This document shows positions 1-7,871 of a stretch of DNA of 64,000 nt, in pieces (within the stretch, counting starts at the first letter, position 1; every line of letters begins with the position of its first letter). The notes below the pieces were generated by a model. It was not told the DNA's origin and searched no databases. It worked only from the letters and a program-made list of their open reading frames with translations. The stretch covers positions 62,001-126,000 of the forward strand of contig CAYJIS010000001.1 in NCBI GenBank assembly GCA_964370315.1. The letters run 5' to 3'. The stretch comes from CAYJFX01 sp964370315. GTDB taxonomy: Bacteria > Spirochaetota > Spirochaetia > Treponematales > Treponemataceae. The translations under genes and the position numbers were made by a program.

Positions 1-350
1 TTCATGCCCATGTTGCATCTGGAGATTTGAATGCATACAAATCCATATGTCCTGAGTTAGCGTACAAAGAATTAGCACAGCACATTGCATTTTTAGTTAC
101 CATCTTAAATTTGCAAACGGTATTTGTTGGTGGTCCAGGTTCAGACTCACAGTCACAACAGCAAATTCAAAAACAAATTAATGAACAAATACAATATACT
201 AATCCCTACAACATTCCTAGAAACTGCAATGTTGTTACCGATTCACTAGGAAGTCTTTCAGTTGCGTATGGAGCGGGGGCTATGTGTCTTGATACCATTT
301 TTGACCATGATGCACATCAATTAAGAGGTGACATCCAAAATTTATTGTAA
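1..350 (+). CDS. ROK-family regulator or sugar kinase, C-terminal fragment
   Basis: This is the 3' end of a gene that enters from the left edge; the frame is open from base 3 to the stop at 348-350, giving about 115 residues. The fragment has the late ROK pattern: a helix ending in LNLQTVFVGGPG (the conserved 'nPe.ivlGG' strand) and, near the end, SLGSLSVAYGAGAM, which matches the conserved C-terminal 'alG..A.a.GAa' stretch. ROK proteins are either sugar kinases or NagC/XylR-type repressors. The next genes encode a sugar ABC transporter with an inverted repeat just after its promoter, so a transcriptional regulator of that operon is the better guess, but the N-terminal half that would carry a helix-turn-helix is outside the window. 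A Gln/Asn-rich insertion (SQSQQQIQKQINEQIQ) follows the GG motif. Confidence 0.65.
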   Translation, partial: HAHVASGDLNAYKSICPELAYKELAQHIAFLVTILNLQTVFVGGPGSDSQSQQQIQKQINEQIQYTNPYNIPRNCNVVTDSLGSLSVAYGAGAMCLDTIFDHDAHQLRGDIQNLL

Positions 351-455
351 CACATATTCTCTTAAAGCACTTCTATTTTTTTAGTTTTAAACATATTTTA
401 ACTATACAAAAAAATTAAAATAAAAAACAATTATTAAAAAATCAAATTGAATGGG

Positions 456-484
456 TTTACAGAAATGAGAAGTCGTGGTATAAT
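456..484 (+). promoter_or_regulatory. Sigma-70-type promoter of the sugar ABC operon
   Basis: TTTACA (456-461) and TATAAT (479-484) are separated by 17 bases. Transcription would start near 491, about 65 bases upstream of the binding-protein ATG. Confidence 0.7.
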
Positions 485-491
485 ATAGTTA

Positions 492-510
492 GTTGATAAA
501 TCCAATCAAC
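492..510. promoter_or_regulatory. Inverted repeat at the transcription start, putative operator
   Basis: GTTGAT (492-497) and ATCAAC (505-510) form a perfect 6-bp dyad with a 7-base spacer. It lies at the predicted start site of the sugar transporter operon, a position typical of a repressor site. The ROK-family protein encoded just upstream is the obvious candidate ligand-responsive regulator; that link is inference. Confidence 0.45.
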
Positions 511-555
511 CAAGCATATATAATGCAGTATTTAATATTCATTAGGAGGAATATT

Positions 556-1842
556 ATGAAAAACTCAAAAAGAGTATTGCTTTTTTGCCTAATCACAATA
601 ATGGCAATCAGCATGGTTCTCGTTGGCTGTGGTGGTAAAGCGGAAACAGGAAAAACCGCTATAAACATTATGGGATACGGTGACAATGCAAGTGCAGAAG
701 GACAAAGTTTTGTTCGCATAGTTGAAGCTTTTCAAGCTGAAAACCCTGATATTGAAGTTGAATACGAACTTCTTTTCGATGATGCTTACCATCAAAAAGT
801 TGTAGCACGTCTCGCTTCTGGTGATGTTCCTGATGTAGCTTACATGGGTTCAGATGCACGCTGGGGTGCTCCTTGGCAAGAAGCTGGTCAACAAATTGAT
901 ATCACAGAATATTTAGACATGAATAAATATGATATTGCAAAGTTTGGCGCTCCAGACAATGCAAACGGAGATTATTATTATGTTCCACTAGGAATTGCTA
1001 ATATTACAACTGTAGTATTTGCAAATACAGAACTACTTGACCAACTTGGTCTTGAAATGCCAGAAACATATGCAGATATGCTCGCAATGGTTCCTGTTGC
1101 AGAAGCCAACGGAATTGAAGTACTTGGCACACATGGTGCAGGTTCTTGGGTTTGGGGTTCTTGTGTATTCTCAGGCTTAGTATCTCAAGCAACAGGTATG
1201 GCTGATTGGCCACAAAAAGCTGTTGCAGGCGATGTTAATTTTACTGATGCAGATTTTGTTGCAGGTTTAGATTTCTTAGCAACAATGGTTGAAGATGGTG
1301 TTCTTTCTTCAGAAAGTGTTCTCGTTGATACAGGAACTGGTATTTCTAATTTTAACAATGGACAATACTTATTCTTTATGTCTGGCCAATGGGATGCAGG
1401 TAACATAGCTCCTGAACTACAAGAAACAATGTCAATGATTGCTTTCCCAGAAATTCCTGGAGCAAAGGGTCAAGTTGGAACAGTTGCTGCTGCAAAATCA
1501 GTTGGTTATGGAATTACAAAATCAGCAATGGATAAAGATGTTGCTGAAGCTGCAATGAGATGGATTGACTTTTTTAACAGTGAACAAGAAACAGAACAAC
1601 GTCTTAGAGATGGTTCTATTTCTGGCGCAATCTTAAAAGATTATAACCCACCAGCTGATATGCCTAGAATCGTATCTCTTAAAGCTGAACTTGCTGCAAA
1701 AGCACCTATAACTCAAGTTATTGATGCATTTCTTACTGGTGCTCCAAATGATGCACTAAATACAGGTATGCAACAAATTGTAAGTGGTAGTAAAACTGCT
1801 CAAGAAGTTGCTAACGAAGTTGAATCTTTAGCACGAAACTAA
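556..1842 (+). CDS. Sugar ABC transporter substrate-binding lipoprotein (family 1)
   Basis: This 428-residue protein captures a sugar or oligosaccharide at the outer face of the inner membrane and delivers it to the two permeases encoded next. The ATG at 556 is chosen over an in-frame upstream start because AGGAGG lies 6 bases before it and it gives a clean lipoprotein signal: MKNSKRVLLF, a hydrophobic core and the lipobox LVGC. The mature part has family-1 features: VRIVEAFQAENPDIEVEYE near the N terminus, then LASGDVPDVAYMG, and later FFMSGQWDAGNIAPE. It sits behind its own promoter and is followed by a strong terminator, so it can be expressed at a higher level than the permeases. No ATPase gene is nearby; a shared MsmK/UgpC-type ATPase elsewhere is expected. 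The sugar cannot be read from the sequence. Confidence 0.9.
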   Translation: MKNSKRVLLFCLITIMAISMVLVGCGGKAETGKTAINIMGYGDNASAEGQSFVRIVEAFQAENPDIEVEYELLFDDAYHQKVVARLASGDVPDVAYMGSDARWGAPWQEAGQQIDITEYLDMNKYDIAKFGAPDNANGDYYYVPLGIANITTVVFANTELLDQLGLEMPETYADMLAMVPVAEANGIEVLGTHGAGSWVWGSCVFSGLVSQATGMADWPQKAVAGDVNFTDADFVAGLDFLATMVEDGVLSSESVLVDTGTGISNFNNGQYLFFMSGQWDAGNIAPELQETMSMIAFPEIPGAKGQVGTVAAAKSVGYGITKSAMDKDVAEAAMRWIDFFNSEQETEQRLRDGSISGAILKDYNPPADMPRIVSLKAELAAKAPITQVIDAFLTGAPNDALNTGMQQIVSGSKTAQEVANEVESLARN

Positions 1843-1863
1843 TAAAGGCGTAAGCCTTACAAA

Positions 1864-1894
1864 GGGCTGTCCGCGTAGGACAGCTCTTTTTTTT
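1864..1894 (+). terminator. Intrinsic terminator after the sugar-binding protein gene
   Basis: GGGCTGTCC (1864-1872) pairs with GGACAGCTC (1878-1886) through a GCGTA loop, followed by eight T. It ends or attenuates the transcript before the permease genes. Confidence 0.85.
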
Positions 1895-1927
1895 ATTTAC
1901 TATTATATAAACATAGTGCACGTGCTA

Positions 1928-1956
1928 TTGTACTCTTTGGGTTTATATATTATACT
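1928..1956 (+). promoter_or_regulatory. Possible second promoter, in front of the permeases
   Basis: TTGTAC (1928-1933) and TATACT (1951-1956) are 17 bases apart, just downstream of the terminator. This would allow separate expression of the two permeases. Confidence 0.5.
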
Positions 1957-1980
1957 ATTATGTAGATAAAAACTGCAATC

Positions 1981-1998
1981 CGCGACCTCCTTGTCGCG
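1981..1998. repeat. GC-rich hairpin in the permease leader
   Basis: CGCGAC (1981-1986) and GTCGCG (1993-1998) form a perfect 6-bp stem around a 6-base loop, followed by CCGCTAACGCG. It stands out as a GC-rich island in an AT-rich gap, about 23 bases upstream of the permease Shine-Dalgarno. There is no T run, so it is not a terminator. Confidence 0.5.
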
Positions 1999-2031
1999 CC
2001 GCTAACGCGAGAATATTTATAGGAGATTAAT

Positions 2032-2946
2032 GTGAATAAACGTGACTATAAAGATTTCCCTACTTTTTTACTTTTTGTTTTACCTGGCTTTGTCTTATAC
2101 TTACTCATAGTGGCATATCCAATAGCGTATTCGGTGTTTTTAAGCTTTTCTGATTTTAACCCGAATAGAGGTGGAGAATGGAACTTCATGGGACTAACAA
2201 ATTATGCAACCATGATTGTTGACCCTGCCTTTTGGCATGCTTTTAAGAACAATATGATTGTTGTTGCCGTTTCTGTATTTGGTCAAATACCTATCGGCTT
2301 TATTTTAGCTTTTATTTTATTTAGAAAACAAGTTAGAGCAAAAAACTTTTTTCAATCAATGGTTTTTTTACCACAGTTTCTATCAACCATTGTTATTGGT
2401 ATTATGTGGAGAATGATTTTTGCTCCAGATGGGCCTGTTTCAACAGTAATGCAGCTAGTGTCAGGCGACCCTGATAGACAATTTACTATGATGCTCAACC
2501 CCGATACCGCAATGATACCTATAGCAGTGGCACTCATTTGGATGTATACTGGTTTTTATATGATTATCTTTTTAGCAAATTTACAAAAAATTGATGAAAG
2601 TATGATTGAAGCTGCAAAAATAGATGGTGCAAACGAACTACAAGTATTTACAAAGATAATAATTCCTTTATTAGCTGGTACAATTCTCGTATCTTGTGTA
2701 TTAGCAATTGCAGGCTCTCTAAAAGGATTTGCCTTAATTTTTTCTATCACAAGCGAAGGCATTACACGTATGAATGCAGAGGTTTTACCTATCTTTATGT
2801 ATAGAACTGCATTCCAAAATTATGTTAACCCTCTGCGCTTTGCATATGGATCTGCAATTTCTAACACAGTGGTTGTAATAAGTATTGCAATGATTCTTGC
2901 AAGTAACTGGATTGGCCGAAAACTCGGTACCCATGAGGAGCACTAA
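2032..2946 (+). CDS. Sugar ABC transporter permease, MalF/UgpA type
   Basis: A 304-residue inner-membrane permease with six predicted membrane segments. It starts at a GTG preceded by AGGAG. The cytoplasmic loop EAAKIDGANELQVFTKIIIPLL (written in part: EAAKIDGANE) is the EAA motif that docks the ATPase. N-terminal YPIAYSVFLSFSDFNP and FMGLTNYATM are typical of the UgpA/MsmF group. It pairs with the permease encoded 1 base downstream. It should form the transmembrane heterodimer that accepts sugar from the upstream binding lipoprotein. Confidence 0.88.
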   Translation: MNKRDYKDFPTFLLFVLPGFVLYLLIVAYPIAYSVFLSFSDFNPNRGGEWNFMGLTNYATMIVDPAFWHAFKNNMIVVAVSVFGQIPIGFILAFILFRKQVRAKNFFQSMVFLPQFLSTIVIGIMWRMIFAPDGPVSTVMQLVSGDPDRQFTMMLNPDTAMIPIAVALIWMYTGFYMIIFLANLQKIDESMIEAAKIDGANELQVFTKIIIPLLAGTILVSCVLAIAGSLKGFALIFSITSEGITRMNAEVLPIFMYRTAFQNYVNPLRFAYGSAISNTVVVISIAMILASNWIGRKLGTHEEH

Positions 2947-2947
2947 T

Positions 2948-4117
2948 ATGAAATCAACCATAGTAACAGAAAAAACACTTGCTACATCAATTTGGTCAAT
3001 ATATATTGCAAAACCACTTTCATATATTATTTTTACTGCATGGGCTTGTATTACATTGGTTCCACTTGTATGGATGAGTTATTCGTCATTTAAAACAAAC
3101 GAAGAACTTAGTATGAATATTTACTCTCTACCCCATGAAATGTTTGATAATAAGCACGATGAATATGTTGTTGTTCAGCCACAATTAAACATCATGTATC
3201 CTGATGGTTTATTAGAAAAATATGGTTTAGCCGTAAATCAAATTGAAGAAATAGCAGAAAATATATTAATCATTGAATCAACAACGATGGCCCCAGGTAG
3301 AAGATTAAAAGTTCATTTTTTAGAAAAAACAGAACTCATAGAAAAAGGTTATGGTGATATTGCCAACTTAGAAAATGGAAACATGATAAGTGTAAGTTCA
3401 TTACCTAAAAATTATCAAAGAAGTATTAACTGGGATACAGTTTGGTGGAATTATAGTTCTGCCTGGAATAGAGGCGAACTTGCTTCTAAATTCTTAAATA
3501 GTATTTTATATACATTCATTTCTACGGCAGCTGTTGTTGTATTAGGATTAATGATTGGCTATGGCATAAGTAAATTTAAGTACAAAAAAATTGCTGCAAT
3601 AGTGGGGGCGTTAATTGGTCTGGGTTACCTAATTGATATTAATCAAGTAATAATTCCCCTTTTTCTTATGCTTTCTAGTGTAAACTTAGCAGATACACAT
3701 TTAGGTATTATTTTAGTATATACAGCATTTGGTCTTCCACTTTCTGTTATGCTATCGTCTCAATTTATTCGTGGTCTTCCAGGAAGCCTTATAGAGTCTG
3801 CATATATTGATGGTGCTACACCATTTAGAACATTTATGAGTATCATTGTTCCTATGACTATTCCTGTAATTATTACCATATGTGTTATGTCAGGACTCGG
3901 CATATGGAATGAGTTTATTTTAGTACTCGTACTTGCAAGTTCTGAAGCAACAAAATCTTTACCAGTTGGTATATTCTCGTTTTCAAGTAGAACAGGAACA
4001 CAGCTTGGATGGCAAATTGCAGCTCTTATTATTGCAACAGTGCCAGTTTTAATTGCTTATTTATCATTCCAAAAAAGGTTAGCAGAAGGTGTTGCTGGTG
4101 GAGCATTAAAAGAATAA
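2948..4117 (+). CDS. Sugar ABC transporter permease, MalG type, with long periplasmic insertion
   Basis: This is the partner permease, 389 residues from the ATG at 2948. An upstream in-frame start inside the previous gene is rejected because GAGGAG lies 7 bases before this ATG. The first membrane helix (about residues 20-43) ends in FKTNEEL, as in MalG/UgpE proteins. About 85-100 residues (roughly 55-150, including TMAPGRRLKVHFLEKTELIE) are then inserted before the standard core, which starts at NSILYTFISTAAVVVLG. The EAA loop is ESAYIDGATPFRTFMSIIVP and the C terminus is LAEGVAGGALKE, both normal. Usual MalG-type permeases are about 280-300 residues, so the extra length is the insertion. The insertion should face the periplasm and may contact the binding lipoprotein, as the P2 loop does in E. 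coli MalF; that is inference. Confidence 0.88.
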   Translation: MKSTIVTEKTLATSIWSIYIAKPLSYIIFTAWACITLVPLVWMSYSSFKTNEELSMNIYSLPHEMFDNKHDEYVVVQPQLNIMYPDGLLEKYGLAVNQIEEIAENILIIESTTMAPGRRLKVHFLEKTELIEKGYGDIANLENGNMISVSSLPKNYQRSINWDTVWWNYSSAWNRGELASKFLNSILYTFISTAAVVVLGLMIGYGISKFKYKKIAAIVGALIGLGYLIDINQVIIPLFLMLSSVNLADTHLGIILVYTAFGLPLSVMLSSQFIRGLPGSLIESAYIDGATPFRTFMSIIVPMTIPVIITICVMSGLGIWNEFILVLVLASSEATKSLPVGIFSFSSRTGTQLGWQIAALIIATVPVLIAYLSFQKRLAEGVAGGALKE

Positions 4118-4133
4118 GATTAGAAATTGTTAT

Positions 4134-4172
4134 AAAAAACGCCGAATGAGTTTATTAATTCGGCGTTTTTTT
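4134..4172. terminator. Bidirectional terminator between convergent genes
   Basis: AACGCCGAAT (4138-4147) pairs with ATTCGGCGTT (4158-4167); a T run follows on the + strand and the flanking A run gives a T run on the - strand. It ends the sugar operon from the left and overlaps the stop codon of the GNAT gene from the right. Confidence 0.85.
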
Positions 4173-4791
4173 ATGAAAGTATTTTACCTAAGAGTAGTCC
4201 CCAATCAAAGCTTTCAAGAATAGTAAAGCCCATTCTTTCGTAAAAGCCAATTGCATTTTTATTTTTTGCGCTCACTCCTAAATGTACCCCACAAACATTT
4301 TCATTTTTTAGATAGTCACAAAAAGTATTTAAAAGTATTTTGCCGCATCCCATCCCTTGCAATTGAGGTAATAGATCAATATGCAAATGTGCTGGATAAA
4401 GTTTTGTCCAGTCTTTTTCTTCAAAAGCATGCACTTTGTGAATAAGGTTTACAAGATTTTTTTCAATATCGGTTTTAGTATCATAGGATACAGTATAGCG
4501 TTTTCGTAAAATAGGTAGCCATGTTTTTTCCATCCAATTTGAAAAATGCTTTGAATCACAACAACCTACTATATAACCTAAAGGTGTAACTATATTAGAC
4601 TTTGTGTCTTCTATAACAAAACATGAAGATTCTTCGTACAACATATAATTTACGGCATAGTATTCACCAAGCATATAGGGATTGAAAAAAGAATCTTCTG
4701 CAGTTTTTCCATTCTTTCCAGTTTTTAAGCAAATATCATACAAATATGGAATATCAGAAAAATGCGCCTTTCGAATTACAATACTACTCAT
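4171..4791 (-). CDS. GNAT-family N-acetyltransferase
   Basis: A 206-residue acetyl-CoA-dependent acetyltransferase. It begins IVIRKAHFSDIPYLYDICL, the usual N-terminal beta1-alpha1 of the fold. It carries the acetyl-CoA pyrophosphate loop QGMGCGKILLNTF (consensus Q/RxxGxG/A) near residue 145, and the closing GFYERMGFTILES strand. A central segment (about residues 85-130) is longer than in minimal GNATs. It resembles bacterial relatives of the O-GlcNAcase acetyltransferase-like domain and human NAT-type proteins, but the substrate is unknown. It lies 3 bases after the beta-helix lipoprotein gene with only a weak GAG before its ATG, so it is probably translated by coupling. Confidence 0.8.
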   Translation of the reverse strand: MSSIVIRKAHFSDIPYLYDICLKTGKNGKTAEDSFFNPYMLGEYYAVNYMLYEESSCFVIEDTKSNIVTPLGYIVGCCDSKHFSNWMEKTWLPILRKRYTVSYDTKTDIEKNLVNLIHKVHAFEEKDWTKLYPAHLHIDLLPQLQGMGCGKILLNTFCDYLKNENVCGVHLGVSAKNKNAIGFYERMGFTILESFDWGLLLGKILS

Positions 4792-4794
4792 ACA

Positions 4795-6246
4795 TTACTC
4801 ATTCAAACTAATTGTATTTAGAAGTGAATCTAAACTGACTGTATGGCCTTCATCACTAAAAAACTTTTGCGCATCTGTTTCTTTTAAAATGTATTCAGGA
4901 GAAAGACTTCCAGTTGCCACTTCTTCATCAAAGCTACTACTAATGCCAATACTATTTCTTAAGCCAGTTAGGGTGTTTTGAATAACTACCCTAGTTCCAG
5001 CATTAGTAAGGAAAATATTGCTATTTAAGCCATTTTTTGTATTATTTTTAACAATAGGATCACCTTCAAGCTGTAAGTCTCCGCCTACCACAGCAATACC
5101 ACCGCCACCAGAGGCATCACTACTTACAGTTGTAGTATTATATTGAATTGTTCCACCTTTTAAAACCATGGTACCTTGAATATTTATTGCGCCGCCACTT
5201 TGCCTTGCAGTATTATTTATTAAACTGCCCCTGTTCATAGTAAAATCAGAAAAACTAGAAACATACACCGCCCCACCATTTTCTGCTATGCAGTCTTTTA
5301 TAGTACCACCACTCATAATTAAAGTAGCACCATTTAAATATATTGCACCTCCAGGGAAGGCAGATGCATTAATGGCATTTTGTATCGTAGTGCCATCTTT
5401 GATAGTAAGAGTTGCATTGTTTTCAACGCTAATCATGCGCGTATTTTTTTCTACTCCAATACTGCCAGATAGTGTTACATTGCTTAAAGTAAGAGAGGTG
5501 TCTTCTCCACTCATTAATATCATTGAGCTATCATCATTTGTTGCCCACAGTACTGTTAAGCCAGGAAAGTTCCATGTTTCATCATTCTCAATAGAAAGCG
5601 TAGACTCAACAAGTACGTTTGCTCCAAAAACAAGGTTTCCTTCTACACTCATAATACTATAAAGCTCTTGTAGAACCTCTTGGTTTGTTTTATCATTTAT
5701 AGTAATACTTCCAGAGTTATCAGTTGAAGGGTAAATAACTGCTTGCGAACTTTGTAATCTAATGGAACTCGGACGAGCTTCAAGAATGTTTTCCCCTGGT
5801 TTTAAAACCGTTTCTAAAGTACTCGCTGTAAAAAGAGCTTCATTAGAAGCACTTAACACTTCAATCTTTGCATAAAGTAGCGTATTTAAGGGAATATTAG
5901 AAAAAACTACATCACTACCCTTTGCCTCTTCTAGAGAAATTGATTTACTGGCTATTAAGCGATTTTTTGATGTAGTATGTATTGATACGATAACTTTTTC
6001 AGAATCTTCAACTGAAACAGAACCATCCTCATACGTAGGTGGTACAATAGAGCGATGAACGCCACCACTGTAATGAGGGAGCATATACTCATGAGTATAT
6101 GCGTTATTGTATTTTTCTAGACTATCTAAATTTATTTGTATTGAAACCGATTGTGCATTTTTTATATCCCATAGCAATGTACACGATGTAAAAAAGGATG
6201 CAATAAGGATTAGCATTATTACAGCTATATTTTGAAATGTTCTCAT
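4795..6246 (-). CDS. Surface lipoprotein with Pmp-like right-handed beta-helix
   Basis: A 483-residue exported lipoprotein: positively charged start, hydrophobic core, lipobox FTSC at about residue 22. Residues 45-175 form a beta-rich N-terminal domain. Residues 175-460 contain beta-helix rungs such as GGAIYLNGATLIMSGGTIKD, GGAVYVSS, GGAINIQG, MVLKGGTIQYN and GGGIAVVGG. These repeat the GGA[IVL] and xxNN pattern known from chlamydial polymorphic membrane proteins and treponemal beta-helix lipoproteins. Such proteins are usually surface exposed and often adhesive or immunogenic; the function here is unknown. There is no catalytic signature of a pectate lyase. It leads a two-gene unit with the GNAT gene. 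Confidence 0.82.
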   Translation of the reverse strand: MRTFQNIAVIMLILIASFFTSCTLLWDIKNAQSVSIQINLDSLEKYNNAYTHEYMLPHYSGGVHRSIVPPTYEDGSVSVEDSEKVIVSIHTTSKNRLIASKSISLEEAKGSDVVFSNIPLNTLLYAKIEVLSASNEALFTASTLETVLKPGENILEARPSSIRLQSSQAVIYPSTDNSGSITINDKTNQEVLQELYSIMSVEGNLVFGANVLVESTLSIENDETWNFPGLTVLWATNDDSSMILMSGEDTSLTLSNVTLSGSIGVEKNTRMISVENNATLTIKDGTTIQNAINASAFPGGAIYLNGATLIMSGGTIKDCIAENGGAVYVSSFSDFTMNRGSLINNTARQSGGAINIQGTMVLKGGTIQYNTTTVSSDASGGGGIAVVGGDLQLEGDPIVKNNTKNGLNSNIFLTNAGTRVVIQNTLTGLRNSIGISSSFDEEVATGSLSPEYILKETDAQKFFSDEGHTVSLDSLLNTISLNE

Positions 6247-6307
6247 TTTTCACTCTCTTCTTTATGGTAGTAGTATATCACATTTTGACTAAATACTCAA
6301 TAAACTC

Positions 6308-6853
6308 TTATTTTTTATACGCACTACCATAATAAAGGGCCCCTTTAGAAAATTCAGTTTTTAAAAGTAAGGGACTATTGTGGAAGAAAGTGGAGGTATT
6401 TTTATTAAGTTGGCAACCACTTGGATTTTTTCCCCAGAGAATATTTATTATATCAAATAGTTTGCCAAGTTTATTTTTAGGCCTTACATGCTCTAAAAAA
6501 ATGTATTGTCCATTATTTTTTAATACTCTGTTTATTTCTAGAAGAGCTGATTGAACATCGTGCACTGAGCATAAAAGAAGTGTTGCAACAACAGTGTCAA
6601 AACTATTATCTGCAAACGGCAAATTTTCGACAGAGCATTGTATATACGTAATATTTTTTTTACATTTTTTTGTAAGCTTTTTATCTACTACGGTAAGAGA
6701 TTCAAGATTATTTAAATCATAATAGCGATGATTAACTCCACTGCCAAAACCAATTTCTAATACGTTACCCGAAGCTTCTTTTATAATAGTTCTTCGAATC
6801 GCTGAAAAGAAAAGCTTTTCAAGTGGAATCATAAAAAAATCATACAAAGTCAT
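6308..6853 (-). CDS. SAM-dependent methyltransferase, METTL7-like
   Basis: A 181-residue class I methyltransferase. Motif I is VLEIGFGSGVN (about residues 32-42). The acidic end of beta2 is LTVVDKK, and motif II/III is ADNSFDTVVATLLLCSVHD followed by EINRVLKNNGQYIFLEHV. The 'LLLCSV' plus 'LEHV' spacing, and a short N-terminal hydrophobic helix (LYDFFMIPLEKLFFSAI), resemble the METTL7/TMT1 thiol methyltransferase group and its bacterial relatives more than UbiE. The substrate is not known. No clear Shine-Dalgarno precedes the ATG. It starts 11 bases after the small membrane protein gene, which suggests cotranscription. Confidence 0.78.
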   Translation of the reverse strand: MTLYDFFMIPLEKLFFSAIRRTIIKEASGNVLEIGFGSGVNHRYYDLNNLESLTVVDKKLTKKCKKNITYIQCSVENLPFADNSFDTVVATLLLCSVHDVQSALLEINRVLKNNGQYIFLEHVRPKNKLGKLFDIINILWGKNPSGCQLNKNTSTFFHNSPLLLKTEFSKGALYYGSAYKK

Positions 6854-6864
6854 TTTAATACTAT

Positions 6865-7086
6865 TTAATCATTTTCTTTTGAAAGTGCTTCTTCTTTCTT
6901 TGCTTCACTTTTATCTTTTAAATCAGCGATCCCAATAAATATCGCTATAATTCCAACAAAGGCTGCAAAGCAAGGTGCAAAACCTTTTAAAAAGAACACA
7001 ACTTCTGCTGACCAATCGAGAAAAGAAGGCATTACTGCAATAACGGTAAAGCCACATAATAATAATCCAACTATCAATGAAACCAT
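6865..7086 (-). CDS. Small two-helix membrane protein, unknown function
   Basis: A 73-residue protein from the ATG at 7086, selected because GGAGG lies 7 bases upstream. Two hydrophobic segments are visible: residues about 2-20 (LIVGLLLCGFTVIAVMP) and 36-58 (GFAPCFAAFVGIIAIFIG). A short loop with W and E separates them, and a charged tail DLKDKSEAKKEEALSKEND follows. The pattern suggests an inner-membrane hairpin with a cytosolic tail. I do not recognise a named family. It precedes the methyltransferase gene on the same strand. Confidence 0.65.
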   Translation of the reverse strand: MVSLIVGLLLCGFTVIAVMPSFLDWSAEVVFFLKGFAPCFAAFVGIIAIFIGIADLKDKSEAKKEEALSKEND

Positions 7087-7151
7087 AGTTTCCTCCAAAT
7101 ATATAGTAAAATTTATCATACTTTATACATCTAGTCAAGAATAAAAAAAAT

Positions 7152-7160
7152 TGCTATACT
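7152..7160 (+). promoter_or_regulatory. Extended -10 promoter of azlC, nearly leaderless
   Basis: TGCTATACT is an extended -10 (TGn plus TATACT). The predicted start is about 7167 and the azlC ATG is at 7170, leaving almost no 5' UTR. The same hexamer context recurs at the helicase/glycosyltransferase promoter (61019-61051). Confidence 0.5.
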
Positions 7161-7169
7161 GTGTGAGAT

Positions 7170-7871
7170 ATGAATCGATCTCTTTTTTTACAGGCTATAA
7201 AAATTAGTACGCCTGTTTTTTTTGGTTACATCGCTATCGGGGTCCCTTTTGGACTTATGCTCGTTAATGCAGGTTATCCTTGGTGGCTAGCACCAATAAT
7301 GTCAATTACAATGTATGCAGGTGCAGGACAATACGCTGCTGTTGGTCTTTTTGCTGCTGGAGCGGACTTGACTACAATAGCACTTACAATGATTACAATA
7401 AATATTAGACACATAGTTTACGGCCTTTCTTTAATTGAAAAACTTAAGGGTAGTGGTTTGTGGAAAACCTACATTGCCTTTACACTAACAGATGAAACAT
7501 ATGTGTTACTTACAAACTGCCCTATTCCACCACATGTTAATGTTGGCTCTTTTTTTGCAAGCATCGCTTTTTTAAATCATATGTACTGGATTGCCGGAGG
7601 AATAATTGGTGCAGTAGCAGGTATGCTAATCCCTTTTTCATTCAGAGGTGTTGATTTTGCACTTACATCATTATTCATTGTACTATTAATTGATCAATTA
7701 CGTTCAACCAAAAATCCTATACCAGCAATAATCGGTGCAATTTGCACATTGGTAGCTCTTTTTATACTCGGACCGTCTAATGCACTCATAAGCGGAATAG
7801 CATTAGGAATGGCATTATTAGTTCTATTAAAAAAACCAATTGAAAAAATTCAGCGAGAGGAATTAGCATGA
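7170..7871 (+). CDS. azlC: AzlC-family branched-chain amino acid exporter, large subunit
   Basis: A 233-residue multi-pass membrane protein of the LIV-E family, which exports branched-chain amino acids and analogues together with AzlD. The N-terminal pattern PVFFGYIAIGVPFGLMLVNAG and the segment MSITMYAGAGQYAAVGLFAAG are diagnostic. TLTDETYVL and the following NHMYWIAGGIIGA also fit the family. It overlaps azlD by 4 bases (ATGA), so the two subunits are translationally coupled. The gene has little or no leader and only a weak GAG before the ATG. Confidence 0.9.
   Translation: MNRSLFLQAIKISTPVFFGYIAIGVPFGLMLVNAGYPWWLAPIMSITMYAGAGQYAAVGLFAAGADLTTIALTMITINIRHIVYGLSLIEKLKGSGLWKTYIAFTLTDETYVLLTNCPIPPHVNVGSFFASIAFLNHMYWIAGGIIGAVAGMLIPFSFRGVDFALTSLFIVLLIDQLRSTKNPIPAIIGAICTLVALFILGPSNALISGIALGMALLVLLKKPIEKIQREELA

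Noticed and set aside
493..555. Earlier start of the sugar-binding lipoprotein at 493
   Set aside because: It would begin at the transcription start, without ribosome site, and would place 21 residues before a normal lipoprotein signal.
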